Shown: positions 15,095 through 24,215 of the stretch, one piece after another
Layout of the letters: each line of letters begins with the position of its first letter
Position numbering within the stretch: position 1 is the first letter of the stretch
DNA from: Paraglaciecola sp.
GTDB taxonomy: Bacteria > Pseudomonadota > Gammaproteobacteria > Enterobacterales > Alteromonadaceae
Reading direction: 5' to 3'
Assembly: GCA_009993955.1 (NCBI GenBank)
Contig: JAACSL010000011.1
Location: forward strand, 56,882-120,881
DNA length: 64,000 nt
Translations under genes and position numbers: made by a program
The notes under the pieces: model-generated
Told to the model about the DNA's origin: nothing
What the model saw: only the letters and a program-made list of their open reading frames with translations
The model's database searches: none

Positions 15095-17389
15095 TCATTC
15101 GGGTCGTAGGTGCTTTTTGAAGAAATTAACCATCATGGTGCGTTGATGCAGGGTTGTCCCTTCTCCTTCGGTAATGGAGTGGGAGCGATTGGGGTAGCTC
15201 ATAAACTCAAATTGTTTATTCAGTGCCACCAATTTATTGATCAAGCGCTCTGACCCTTGGTAATGCACATTGTCATCCCCGGTGCCGTGAATCAGTAACA
15301 GTTTACCCTGTAAGTTTTCAGCAAAGGTAATGGGTGACGCTTGATCATAGGCATCCAAACCACTTGCCATTTTGAAGGTGTCGGGTAAACCCATATAGCG
15401 CTCTTGGTAGATGGTGTCATACAAACGCACATCAGGAACGGGCGCCCCAGCAATCCCCACGTGGTATTTGTCTGGGAAGCGGAACAGCATATTGAGGGTC
15501 ATGGAGCCGCCCCCCGAATGTCCCCAAATCCCCACTCGACTGGTATCGATATACGACCAACGTTTTGCCATGGCGTCTAATGCGGCGGCTTGGTCTTGGG
15601 CGGCCAAGGTGCCAATATTGCGATAGATTTGCTTGCGCCACTCACTGCCTCTTGGTGATCGTGTACCGCGGTTATCTATCGATGCCACAATAAAACCCTG
15701 CTGAGTTAAATACTCAAACCAAAGAGGTCCACTGCGTCCCCAGCTATTTTTTACCGTTTGCCCGGCGGGTTCACCATAAACATAAAACAAAATAGGGTAA
15801 GTACGTTTTGGATTAAAGTCAGCGGGTCTGAGGATCATGCCATCCAGAGGTGTACCGTCATAACCTGGTACTTGGAAAAACTCCATGTCGCTCAGACTAA
15901 TCTTGGCTAGCGCTTCACTCACTTCGTGGTTGTCGATGAGGGTGCGCACTATGTCATGTGCTGGCAAGCTGACGATGTGATATTGGCTCGGAGTACGAAA
16001 ATCTGAATAATTTTGCACGGCAAGTTTGCCGTCTGGAGAGATTTGATAGTCGTTGTTGCCTCGCCATTTGGCAGGGGTAATTCGTTCGATTTTGCCGGTG
16101 CCATCCAAGCTGGTGCGATATAAATATTGTTCCAATACGCTGTCTTTGCCTGAGGTGAAGTAGATTTGCCCTAGGCTTTCATCCACGTGTACTACTTCAA
16201 TGATATCAAAGGCGCCAGGGGTTAAGTCTTGAATGCTTTGACCATCACGACTGACCAAATACACATGGCGCCAGCCGTCGCGCTCACTGATTTTGAGAAA
16301 TTGCTGCCCCTCGTTCAACCACTTAACATCGTAGTAACTTTCAATAAACGCTTGGTCGGCATCCACAAAAATATTTTTTGCCTCACCGCTGTGCACATTC
16401 ACCAAAAAATGATCATTATGATTTTGCAAGCGATTGACTTTTTGCAGCAAAACCTCATCACTGTTGGCCGCCCAATCCATGCGTGGAATATAAAAATCAT
16501 CGCTTTCAGCCGGCACGTCTGCCCATTGTGTTTGGGCCGTAGACAAGGTCACGATACCGATACGCACCGTGGCATTCTGCTCACCGGCTTTGGGATAAGG
16601 GAAGGTGGTCAAAGTGGGATACAGGGCATCAGTGTTGTTGATCATGGTGAAGGTTTTAACTCTGCTGGTATCCAATTGCCAGTAGGCTATTTTCTGGCTA
16701 TCTGGGCTCCAACGAAAACCGTCAGCGATGGAAAACTCTTCTTCATATACCCAGTCAAAAATACCGTTGATGACATGGTCTTTACCGTCGTGGGTGAGTT
16801 GCTTAACCGCAAAGTCGGCCAATGACTGCACATAGATGTTGTTATCACGAACATAGGCCACCGCTTTACCGTCGGGGGAAAATTTAGCAAACATCATGCT
16901 GGCAGGTTGAGCCTGTTCAGTTTGGCCAAGTTGGGTCAAGGTGCCACTGTTCATGTCGAGCAACCAATAATCACCGCGACTATTACTACGCCACACTTTT
17001 TGGCTATTGGTGTAGACCAACAACTGACTTTGATCCTTGTTCCATTGATAATCATCAATGGCGAGGGGCTTGGTTTGCCCAACGGGAATAAGGCTCGTTG
17101 CGCTAACCAGAATGTTTTGTTCATCACTACCAGCCAAGTAGCGCACAATGTCTTTGGCTTCTTCATGTGCCGCTGAATCAACTAACGCTGTGTAAGATAC
17201 ACCATCCGCTAGCCAGCGCACTGAGCCGAGTTTTTTGGTTTCATAGCTTTTATCTTTATACAGGGCTTCAAGTGTAAGTTGTGATGCAGTGGATGACATA
17301 GAGTGTTTCGCTACTGATGAGTTAATTGAGGATGAGCAACTGCTTAAAACAGCAAGCAGCAAAAGAATAACAATGGCATGGCGTGTCAT
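15095..17389 (-). CDS. Dipeptidyl peptidase IV-like S9 peptidase, lipoprotein
   Basis: A 764-residue enzyme with a lipoprotein signal (LAVLSSC, lipidated Cys near residue 18). The N-terminal beta-propeller domain (about 90-490) carries DWVYEEEF, the double-glutamate motif that binds the free N-terminus of substrates. The C-terminal alpha/beta hydrolase domain has the catalytic triad S625 (WGHSGGG), D705 (HGTGDDNVH) and H737 (NRSHSI); the S-D-H spacing matches DPP IV. It would release X-Pro dipeptides from peptides at the cell envelope. The gene is convergent with the FisR-like gene and appears to be a single transcription unit. Confidence 0.92.
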   Translation of the reverse strand: MTRHAIVILLLLAVLSSCSSSINSSVAKHSMSSTASQLTLEALYKDKSYETKKLGSVRWLADGVSYTALVDSAAHEEAKDIVRYLAGSDEQNILVSATSLIPVGQTKPLAIDDYQWNKDQSQLLVYTNSQKVWRSNSRGDYWLLDMNSGTLTQLGQTEQAQPASMMFAKFSPDGKAVAYVRDNNIYVQSLADFAVKQLTHDGKDHVINGIFDWVYEEEFSIADGFRWSPDSQKIAYWQLDTSRVKTFTMINNTDALYPTLTTFPYPKAGEQNATVRIGIVTLSTAQTQWADVPAESDDFYIPRMDWAANSDEVLLQKVNRLQNHNDHFLVNVHSGEAKNIFVDADQAFIESYYDVKWLNEGQQFLKISERDGWRHVYLVSRDGQSIQDLTPGAFDIIEVVHVDESLGQIYFTSGKDSVLEQYLYRTSLDGTGKIERITPAKWRGNNDYQISPDGKLAVQNYSDFRTPSQYHIVSLPAHDIVRTLIDNHEVSEALAKISLSDMEFFQVPGYDGTPLDGMILRPADFNPKRTYPILFYVYGEPAGQTVKNSWGRSGPLWFEYLTQQGFIVASIDNRGTRSPRGSEWRKQIYRNIGTLAAQDQAAALDAMAKRWSYIDTSRVGIWGHSGGGSMTLNMLFRFPDKYHVGIAGAPVPDVRLYDTIYQERYMGLPDTFKMASGLDAYDQASPITFAENLQGKLLLIHGTGDDNVHYQGSERLINKLVALNKQFEFMSYPNRSHSITEGEGTTLHQRTMMVNFFKKHLRPE

Positions 17390-17647
17390 TATGGTTAAAC
17401 CTAAGGTAAGAACAGAAAAAGCAAAATATCATTATTAATCAACTTGGTACAAGTTTATGAGCGTTTAGCCAGCGATTGTCGTAGTTAAGCATAGAGGTCT
17501 CGTTTGACACCTGGCTGTGCCCTTAGCACCTCTTGAATAAACCGATTACGCGGGCAAATAGCAAAAAGTCCACCCCATCAGCTATCTTGACCTGCAGCAA
17601 TTGGGTATCGTAGTCAAAATTGCAATGAAATCATTGGAGCAAAAAGC

Positions 17648-18817
17648 ATGTTGAAGTATATCAAGGGTTTGTTTTACGTCAGTTTGTTAGCCAGCAATGT
17701 GACTATACAAACAGCGAATGCCGCCGATTCAACCTTCGAAGTGATTGGCAGCGATGCAGTCAAACTTCGCGCCACAGCACTTGAGCGTTTTGATAGTGCT
17801 TGGGCCATGACGTTTTTGCCTGATGGCCAAGCGTTGGTGAGTGAAAAAAGTGGCAAACTTTGGCTACTTGATGAGCAGGGGAAAAAACGCAGTTTGGTGG
17901 CCAACAGCCCTGTTGTGACACCACGAGGGCAAGGTGGCTTAGGGGATATTATTCTCGCTGCTGATTTTGCCACTTCAAAACATGTCTATTTGTCTTATGT
18001 GGAATTTGCTGAACACGACAACGGCCTCAGCGGTGCGGTAGTTGAACGCGCAAACCTTATCCTTAACGGTGAGCAAGCGAGTTTGCAAGATAGACAGATT
18101 ATTTGGCGCCAAGCCCCAAAAGTAACAGGGCATGGCCACTACGGCCATCGTTTGGCGATTTCAGCTGATGGCTATTTGTTCATCAGTTCGGGTGAACGTC
18201 AAAAATTTAATCCAGCGCAAAATATGGCGATGAATTTGGGTAAAGTGATTCGCTTAAATCTCGATGGCAGTGTACCAAGTGACAACCCTTATTACGGCAG
18301 TGGAGAGGTCACAGAGCAAATTTGGTCGCTGGGTCATCGTAATCCTTTGGGCCTCGCCTTTGATGGCAATGGTCAGTTGTGGGAGTTAGAAATGGGGCCA
18401 CGCCATGGCGATGAACTTAATCGCATTCAACGTGCGAGCAACTATGGCTATCCCGAGGTATCGGAAGGCGACCATTATGATGGCACCAAGATCCCTGATC
18501 ATGCCAGCATGCCTATTTATCAAGCACCAGAAATTGCTTGGGTGCCTGCTATCAGCCCTGCGGGTTTGATGTTTTATCAAGGCGCAGTATTTCCTGCTTG
18601 GCAAGGTGATGCGTTTGTCGGTGGCTTATCTTCTCAAGCCCTTATCCGTATTCGCATGGCAAAGACCACAGGAAATGAAATGACTAAAACCACAGAAGCC
18701 GCACGTTACGCTTGGGGACGGAGGATCCGCGAAGTGGAAGAGGGCCCCAACGGCGAGATTTTTGTATTAGAAGATGACCAAGGTGGTCGTTTGTTAAAAC
18801 TTGAACCGCAACCTTAG
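17648..18817 (+). CDS. PQQ-dependent sugar dehydrogenase (glucose/sorbosone dehydrogenase family)
   Basis: A 389-residue periplasmic protein with a signal peptide ending at ANA (about residue 25). It has the six-bladed propeller motifs of the soluble aldose sugar dehydrogenase family: FLPDGQALVSEKSGKLWLL, GQGGLGDIILAADF, GHRNPLGLAFDGNGQLWELE and ATG-poor GPRHGDELN near residue 255. It probably oxidises sugars with PQQ and calcium. The stop is followed 11 bases later by the apparent ATT start of the ECF sigma factor gene, so the two are likely cotranscribed. No PQQ biosynthesis genes are in the window. Confidence 0.85.
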   Translation: MLKYIKGLFYVSLLASNVTIQTANAADSTFEVIGSDAVKLRATALERFDSAWAMTFLPDGQALVSEKSGKLWLLDEQGKKRSLVANSPVVTPRGQGGLGDIILAADFATSKHVYLSYVEFAEHDNGLSGAVVERANLILNGEQASLQDRQIIWRQAPKVTGHGHYGHRLAISADGYLFISSGERQKFNPAQNMAMNLGKVIRLNLDGSVPSDNPYYGSGEVTEQIWSLGHRNPLGLAFDGNGQLWELEMGPRHGDELNRIQRASNYGYPEVSEGDHYDGTKIPDHASMPIYQAPEIAWVPAISPAGLMFYQGAVFPAWQGDAFVGGLSSQALIRIRMAKTTGNEMTKTTEAARYAWGRRIREVEEGPNGEIFVLEDDQGGRLLKLEPQP

Positions 18818-18828
18818 TCGAGGCACTT

Positions 18829-20097
18829 ATTGTCACCCTCGAACAAAGTATTGAAAGTCTTTATCGCCAGCATTCGAGTCGATTGCTGGCGGTACTGCTG
18901 AAACTGTTTGGCCCACACAACCTGCAATTAGCTGAAGATGTATTGCAAGATGCTTTTAGTAAGGCTTTGCAAAGCTGGGCGACACAGGGTGTGCCCGATA
19001 ATCCGTCGGCCTGGTTGGTACAATGCAGTAAAAACCGCGCCATCGATGTGATTCGTCAAGATAAAACGCAGCGCCACTATGCCCAGGCTTATCAATCGCA
19101 ACTACAAAGTGAATGGACGCTGAGCCATGCGGTGAGCGAGGCCTTTGATCCCAGTCACATTGGTGACGACCAATTACGCATGATGTATTTGTGTTGCCAA
19201 CTGGACTTACCCTTCGAACATGTCTTACCGTTTTTGCTCAAAGCTTTGTGTGGATTATCTACCTTGGCGATTGCTCGGGCCCTGTTGCTGCCTGTGGAAA
19301 CGGTCAAAAAACGCCTCAGTCGGATTAAGGACAAAGTGAGCAGTATGGCGTTTAGCATGCCAAACGCGGGAGAGATTGGTGAGGTACAAAGCAAGCTAAA
19401 TACCCTGTGTTATCTGATGTTCAACGAGGGCTTTCATGCCTCGGGCAAACTGGCCGTTAATGCAGATTTATGTACCGACGCCATGGCCTTGGTAACATTG
19501 ATCAACGAACACCAAAAGCTCAGGTGCAAACAAAGTGCCTCGCTGCTGACCTTGCTGCATTTTCAGTTCGCGCGCTTTGCGGCTAGGGTAGATATCGACG
19601 GCCAACCCATTCCACTTGACCGCCAGAACCGGGCGCTGTGGCGACAGGACATGATCCAGCAAGCTATGGCCTTGCTGCACAGTGTCGAACAACACCCCGA
19701 TCCGGGTATAAATCGTTATTTGCTGGAAGCAAGAATTGCCAGTGAACATTGTTTAGCTGGACAATTTGACACCACCAACTGGCTTAATATTGTGCAACAT
19801 TATGGCGCGTTGATTGCGTTAAATGACTCGCCAGTGGCGCGGATTAATCAGGCGATTGCCCTAGCGTACGCCGGACATATTCAGCAAGCCATTGAGTGGG
19901 TCAGTGCTCTACAAACCCACCGCAGCTTACAAACCTCACACATAGTGCCTGCTACCTTGGCTTTTTTACATGCCAAGGCAGGGCAAAAAGACTTGGCCAA
20001 TGAATTTGTTAATCTTGCTATTAAGCGCGGCGGCACGCCACGAGAGCAAAAAGTGCTGTTACAACACGTTACTGAACTGTTGCAACAGCCCGTTTGA
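18829..20097 (+). CDS. ECF sigma factor with C-terminal extension (ECF42-like, DUF6596)
   Basis: The frame is open from 18805, and between there and the TTG at 18883 it holds no ATG, GTG or TTG. Yet the codons upstream of 18883 encode the conserved sigma-2 start (LEQSIESLYRQHSSRLLAVL). An ATT at 18829 sits five bases after GAGG, so initiation at ATT is proposed (422 residues). Sigma-2 is at about 10-85, sigma-4 near 130-175 (LPVETVKKRLSR), and the remaining 240 residues form the helical extension of the ECF42 type. That group is typically encoded beside DGPF/YciI proteins, and one lies just downstream here in convergent orientation. No anti-sigma gene is seen. Confidence 0.85.
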   Translation: MVTLEQSIESLYRQHSSRLLAVLLKLFGPHNLQLAEDVLQDAFSKALQSWATQGVPDNPSAWLVQCSKNRAIDVIRQDKTQRHYAQAYQSQLQSEWTLSHAVSEAFDPSHIGDDQLRMMYLCCQLDLPFEHVLPFLLKALCGLSTLAIARALLLPVETVKKRLSRIKDKVSSMAFSMPNAGEIGEVQSKLNTLCYLMFNEGFHASGKLAVNADLCTDAMALVTLINEHQKLRCKQSASLLTLLHFQFARFAARVDIDGQPIPLDRQNRALWRQDMIQQAMALLHSVEQHPDPGINRYLLEARIASEHCLAGQFDTTNWLNIVQHYGALIALNDSPVARINQAIALAYAGHIQQAIEWVSALQTHRSLQTSHIVPATLAFLHAKAGQKDLANEFVNLAIKRGGTPREQKVLLQHVTELLQQPV

Positions 20098-20107
20098 GTA
20101 CCTTGGT

Positions 20108-20458
20108 TTAACCCACTTCCATGACCTGACGCACTTCCACCACAATGTTCGGGTACTGAAAGATCGGGCAATCCTTGGCCATGTTTAGGGCTTCGTCCAT
20201 GGTACTTGCTCTGATGATGGAATAGCCGGTGACCAGTTCTTTAAATTTTCTGGCCAAAATTTCGGTGACCAGCCCATCTGCACTCAGACGTTTGCCACTG
20301 TAGTCAAGGGGCGCGCCACCACTGCTCAGCCGACCCTGCTGTTTCAGATCGGCCATCCATTCTCCCCATTTTTGCATGGACGCGGCCATCTGTTCTGCGC
20401 TGGTGTTAGCCATCCAGTCTGGATCGCCGCCCTTGTATAACAACATGTATTCATTCAT
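20108..20458 (-). CDS. YciI/DGPF-domain protein
   Basis: A 116-residue protein of the YCII-related family: MNEYMLLYKGG at the start, then MQKWGEWMADLKQQGRLSSGG and the central VTGYSIIRASTMDEALNMAKDCP. The family has a ferredoxin-like fold; biochemical functions are mostly unknown. Proteins of this kind are regular genomic partners of ECF42 sigma factors, and here it is convergent with one, ten bases apart at the stops. It is therefore a likely regulon member or modulator (inference). Confidence 0.85.
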   Translation of the reverse strand: MNEYMLLYKGGDPDWMANTSAEQMAASMQKWGEWMADLKQQGRLSSGGAPLDYSGKRLSADGLVTEILARKFKELVTGYSIIRASTMDEALNMAKDCPIFQYPNIVVEVRQVMEVG

Positions 20459-20713
20459 TTTATGTTTCCTCTGTTGGGCAATTTTGCCGTAGTCGATGCA
20501 CCCGGCGCTGTGAGTGCGCGGATCATTGCTTTAGCATAGTGTGACTGAAGCAACATAAGGATGACGGATGACATGGTGCATTAGGGACAGCCACAAACAA
20601 AAAAACTAAAATAATCGCAAAAAAGCCGGTTTTAGGCATTGATGGTGCTTCTATTGCTGCACTTTTATGGCTGTCGTTTTTATCGTTGTATCTTTACCGC
20701 AATATGTTTATCG

Positions 20714-22354
20714 CTAGGCTTTGCTGGCTTGGTCGGCAAAAAACACCCCTTGTTTTTTGGTCACCCGTGAGATGATTTCTTCGAGCCGCTGCTTGTTGGT
20801 GGCGTTAAGTTTGCGCCGCTGTAACTCATTAAGAAAATCCAGGGTATGCAGTGTCTTGTACTGGGTGACACCGGCATCCACTAAGGCCTGCAACAAGTTG
20901 AGGCTAAACGCCAGTTCACGCGGAAATAACTGATACGCTTTGTAAAAGTCGTCAATGGCTTCGACAAAACGCTGTTGTGCATAATGCTGCTGTCCGCGTT
21001 TGTTGAAATTCAAGGCCATGGGTTTTTGATCACCAATGGTCTCAGCACTTTTTGAGACCAACATGCTGGCAATAGTTTTTTCATTGCTCTCGTCGATATA
21101 TTGCAGTTTACGTTGGCTCATGGCCAATAGCTCACGAGCACGTACTAGGTTACCGAGAGTTTGATGACTGACGATGGCGTCATGCAGGGTAGCAATGTCA
21201 GCCTGTTGCAATTCATCCATGCCGGGACGCGCCAATAACTCTTTGGCTTTTTCTGGGTTGTTTTCCGCCAAGGCCGTCGCTACTTGCATATAATCTTTTT
21301 TCAGACGTAAGGTGGGATGGGCGCCAGCGCGGCGGACTGACCCGATCAACACTTTGGCGACTTCAATTTCCGGTTTTTCTGTTTCTTCTGGTTTATCTTG
21401 TGCTTCCAATAAATAACAACGCGCTAATTCAAGGGTGATTTCGTCGAATCTTTCCCGTACAGAGCGCTGCGATTCTCGCTTTTTATTTAATAGTTCAATG
21501 GCTTGTTGGCCACGATCTTGTGCTTGGTAAATGTAAGCTTTAAGTTTTGTGGCAGACAGTGATAAGTCACCATCGCGGATCTTGGTTAAATGCGACTCGG
21601 CTTTACTGTATTGATTATTATCAATACAAATGCGTGCTAACCACTCACTGGCTTTGATGCTGGTGAGTTGGGATTTGGTGAGTTCATGCAGTATTTGTTG
21701 GCTCTGAGCAATCTTATTGTCCAAAAACAAATTGTGCACTAAGCCCCATTTTGCCCAAATAATTTTGTCTGAACCCTCTAATACTTGCTGATATATCTGC
21801 ACCGCTTCGGCATAACGTTTTAACTTGGTTAATATTCGCGCCCTTAATTTGATCAATGCACCGTATTGGCGTTGTTGTTCACCTTTATCTAACAGAATAT
21901 CAACGATCACCAGCGCTTGGGCATAGTTGTTGTCATCCATCAATTCATACACAGGTAGTAAAAACTGGTGAAGCCGAATGCAGTTGGTGATGTTTTTTTC
22001 GAGGTGGCGAATGGTGTAGGGTTTGATCACCAAGGCTTCAGGGTGCACGTCGATAATTTGCCCGATGATGAGAGGAAGGCGGTCAGAGGTAATAAACATG
22101 ACACAGGTGGTGTGGCGAATTAAACCGTCTTGTTTCAATTCTTGTAATACTTCGACACCATTTTTGTTATCCCCTAAGTGAAAATCCAAGAGTAACAAAT
22201 CCAAGCTGTGTGACTTAACATTGCTACGCAGCTCTTTGCCATTGCTGTAACAGCCAATATCATTGAAACCCATGTCGAGCAAATGATTGCGGATATTGGT
22301 ACGTGCCATACCGTTGTCTTCTACTACCGCAACTTTCAGTTTCTCTAACTGCAT
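20714..22354 (-). CDS. Response regulator receiver domain fused to TPR repeats
   Basis: The Met at 22354 (546 residues) is chosen over one twelve codons upstream, because the receiver domain begins immediately after it (LKVAVVEDN). Phosphoacceptor D57 (LLLLDFHLG), the T/S of FITSD near 89-90 and K111 (VIKPY) are all present. Residues 140-546 are alpha-helical with tetratricopeptide-like repeats, such as YAEAVQIYQQVLEG and FVEAIDDFYKAYQLFP. There is no DNA-binding or enzymatic output domain, so output probably works through protein contacts. No histidine kinase gene is adjacent. Similar receiver-TPR proteins occur in Shewanella and Vibrio; their function is not settled. Confidence 0.82.
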   Translation of the reverse strand: MQLEKLKVAVVEDNGMARTNIRNHLLDMGFNDIGCYSNGKELRSNVKSHSLDLLLLDFHLGDNKNGVEVLQELKQDGLIRHTTCVMFITSDRLPLIIGQIIDVHPEALVIKPYTIRHLEKNITNCIRLHQFLLPVYELMDDNNYAQALVIVDILLDKGEQQRQYGALIKLRARILTKLKRYAEAVQIYQQVLEGSDKIIWAKWGLVHNLFLDNKIAQSQQILHELTKSQLTSIKASEWLARICIDNNQYSKAESHLTKIRDGDLSLSATKLKAYIYQAQDRGQQAIELLNKKRESQRSVRERFDEITLELARCYLLEAQDKPEETEKPEIEVAKVLIGSVRRAGAHPTLRLKKDYMQVATALAENNPEKAKELLARPGMDELQQADIATLHDAIVSHQTLGNLVRARELLAMSQRKLQYIDESNEKTIASMLVSKSAETIGDQKPMALNFNKRGQQHYAQQRFVEAIDDFYKAYQLFPRELAFSLNLLQALVDAGVTQYKTLHTLDFLNELQRRKLNATNKQRLEEIISRVTKKQGVFFADQASKA

Positions 22355-22390
22355 CGTTTGTTTTATTCCATGTCCTGAGAAAAGCAGCAT

Positions 22391-22690
22391 AGCAGGCTGG
22401 TAAACAGATGCTAGCGTGATTTTTATAGCCCTACAGTTGCACTAATCAACTTTCATCAAGAAGTTATCTATGGAATGACACTGCAGAGCAGTTTGTCTTG
22501 TTGCTAATAGTGCATTGAGTTGTATGGGCTGAATCTGTCTCTGTGCCTAGTGAATGTATACAGAAGTTGGCAGCCCAGTAAAATATTTTTCAAGTTAACG
22601 TTAACGTAAAGGTCATAAACTTTGTTAATCTCACTAACAAATCTTTAACAGTCGCCATGATCTATTTGGCTAACGCAAACAAGGTGATTT
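22391..22690. other. Intergenic region upstream of the valine operon
   Basis: The gap between the receiver-TPR gene (22354) and mmsA (22691) has no supported coding sequence. It carries the LiuR-like operator at 22595-22610 and presumably the mmsA promoter. No terminator or RNA gene is recognised. Confidence 0.5.
22595..22610 (+). promoter_or_regulatory. LiuR-like operator upstream of the valine degradation operon
   Basis: TTAACGTTAACGTAAA differs at one position from the palindrome TTTACGTTAACGTAAA that I recall as the LiuR (MerR-family) motif of branched-chain amino acid catabolism genes in gammaproteobacteria. GTTAACGTTAAC inside it is a perfect palindrome. It lies 81 bp before the mmsA ATG. 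No liuR gene is in the window. Confidence 0.6.
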
Positions 22691-24199
22691 ATGCAACACG
22701 TTCCTTTATTGATCAACGGTCAATTTATTCCTTCCACTACTAGCCAATTTATTGAAGTGACGAATCCCGCCAACAACAGCGTGATAGCCCAGTGCCCCTG
22801 TGCTACTGATGCTGAATTGGCTGCAGCGGTAGCGTCAGCGAAACAGGCTTTCTTAACGTGGAAAGAAGTGCCGGTGCCTGAGCGGGCGCGGGTCATGATG
22901 CGCTACCAACAATTGTTAAAAGAACAGCACGATGAAATTGCCACCATTCTTAGTCAAGAAACCGGTAAAACCTTTGCCGATGCTAAGGGGGACGTGTGGC
23001 GCGGGATTGAAGTTGTAGAACAAGCCATGAATGTGCCTGCGTTGATGATGGGTGAAACCGCTGAAAACGTTGCCCGTGGCATCGATACCTACAGTTACAT
23101 TCAACCACTTGGCGTGTGTTTGGGGATTACCCCCTTTAATTTTCCAGCCATGATCCCTTTGTGGATGTTTCCTCTGGCCGTTGCCTGCGGCAATACCTTT
23201 ATTCTCAAACCCTCTGAACAAGATCCCCTCACACCCATGAAATTGGCGGAGTTGTTTATTCAAGCCGGCGCACCAGCTGGGGTGTTAAACGTGGTACACG
23301 GTGGTAAAGACCAAGTGAACTACTTGCTCAATGATGCCGATATTCGCGCTGTATCATTTGTGGGGTCTGTGCCAGTTGGGCAACATATTTACAAAACGGC
23401 CACCGACAACATGAAACGTGCTCAGTGTTTTGCCGGCGCAAAAAATCACTCAGTCATTATGCCAGATGCCAATAAACAACAGGTGCTCAACAACTTGGTA
23501 GGGGCATCGGTGGGCGCAGCGGGGCAGCGTTGTATGGCCATTTCTGTTGCGGTGTTTGTGGGACAAGCGAAAGAGTGGATTGACGAGTTAGCAGGCATGA
23601 TCAGCAAAGTAACACCAGGTATTTGGGATGACGCAGAATCAGGTTTTGGCCCACTTATCAGCCCACAAGCCAAACAAAAGGTCCTGGCTTTAATTGCTGA
23701 GGGTAAGGCTCAAGGTGCTAAATGTTTGGTGGACGGTTCGACCTTCAGTTTGGCTGGCTACGAACAAGGTAACTGGGTTGGGCCAACCGTTTTCAGTGAG
23801 GTGAAAACCCACATGAGTATTTACCAACAAGAGATTTTTGGCCCAGTGCTCTGTTGTATGGTGGTGGATACCCTCGACGAGGCCATCGCATTAGTGAACA
23901 ACAATCCTTATGGTAACGGCACCTCGATTTTCACCAGCAGCGGTGGAGCGGCACGCAAGTATCAGCATGAAATTGAAGTGGGACAAGTGGGCATCAACGT
24001 ACCCATTCCCGTACCCTTGCCGTTCTTTTCCTTCACCGGTTGGAAGAATTCGTTTTACGGTGACTTGCATGCCTATGGCAAACAGGCGATTCGCTTTTAT
24101 ACCGAAACCAAAACCATTACCGCGCGTTGGTTTGATGAAGAAGCCAATGCACACAGTGGCGCTGGTGAGCAACCGAATATGACCATCAACTTGCGCTAA
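22691..24199 (+). CDS. mmsA: CoA-acylating methylmalonate-semialdehyde dehydrogenase
   Basis: A 502-residue aldehyde dehydrogenase superfamily enzyme. The N-terminus [21 protein letters not shown], the cofactor region [19 protein letters not shown] and the catalytic cysteine in [15 protein letters not shown] are typical of MmsA. It converts methylmalonate semialdehyde to propionyl-CoA with NAD+ and CoA, the last step of valine degradation. It is the first gene of a five-gene operon with short gaps. The sequence is full length. Confidence 0.93.
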   Translation: MQHVPLLINGQFIPSTTSQFIEVTNPANNSVIAQCPCATDAELAAAVASAKQAFLTWKEVPVPERARVMMRYQQLLKEQHDEIATILSQETGKTFADAKGDVWRGIEVVEQAMNVPALMMGETAENVARGIDTYSYIQPLGVCLGITPFNFPAMIPLWMFPLAVACGNTFILKPSEQDPLTPMKLAELFIQAGAPAGVLNVVHGGKDQVNYLLNDADIRAVSFVGSVPVGQHIYKTATDNMKRAQCFAGAKNHSVIMPDANKQQVLNNLVGASVGAAGQRCMAISVAVFVGQAKEWIDELAGMISKVTPGIWDDAESGFGPLISPQAKQKVLALIAEGKAQGAKCLVDGSTFSLAGYEQGNWVGPTVFSEVKTHMSIYQQEIFGPVLCCMVVDTLDEAIALVNNNPYGNGTSIFTSSGGAARKYQHEIEVGQVGINVPIPVPLPFFSFTGWKNSFYGDLHAYGKQAIRFYTETKTITARWFDEEANAHSGAGEQPNMTINLR

Positions 24200-24215
24200 G
24201 TGATAAGGAGCAGCG

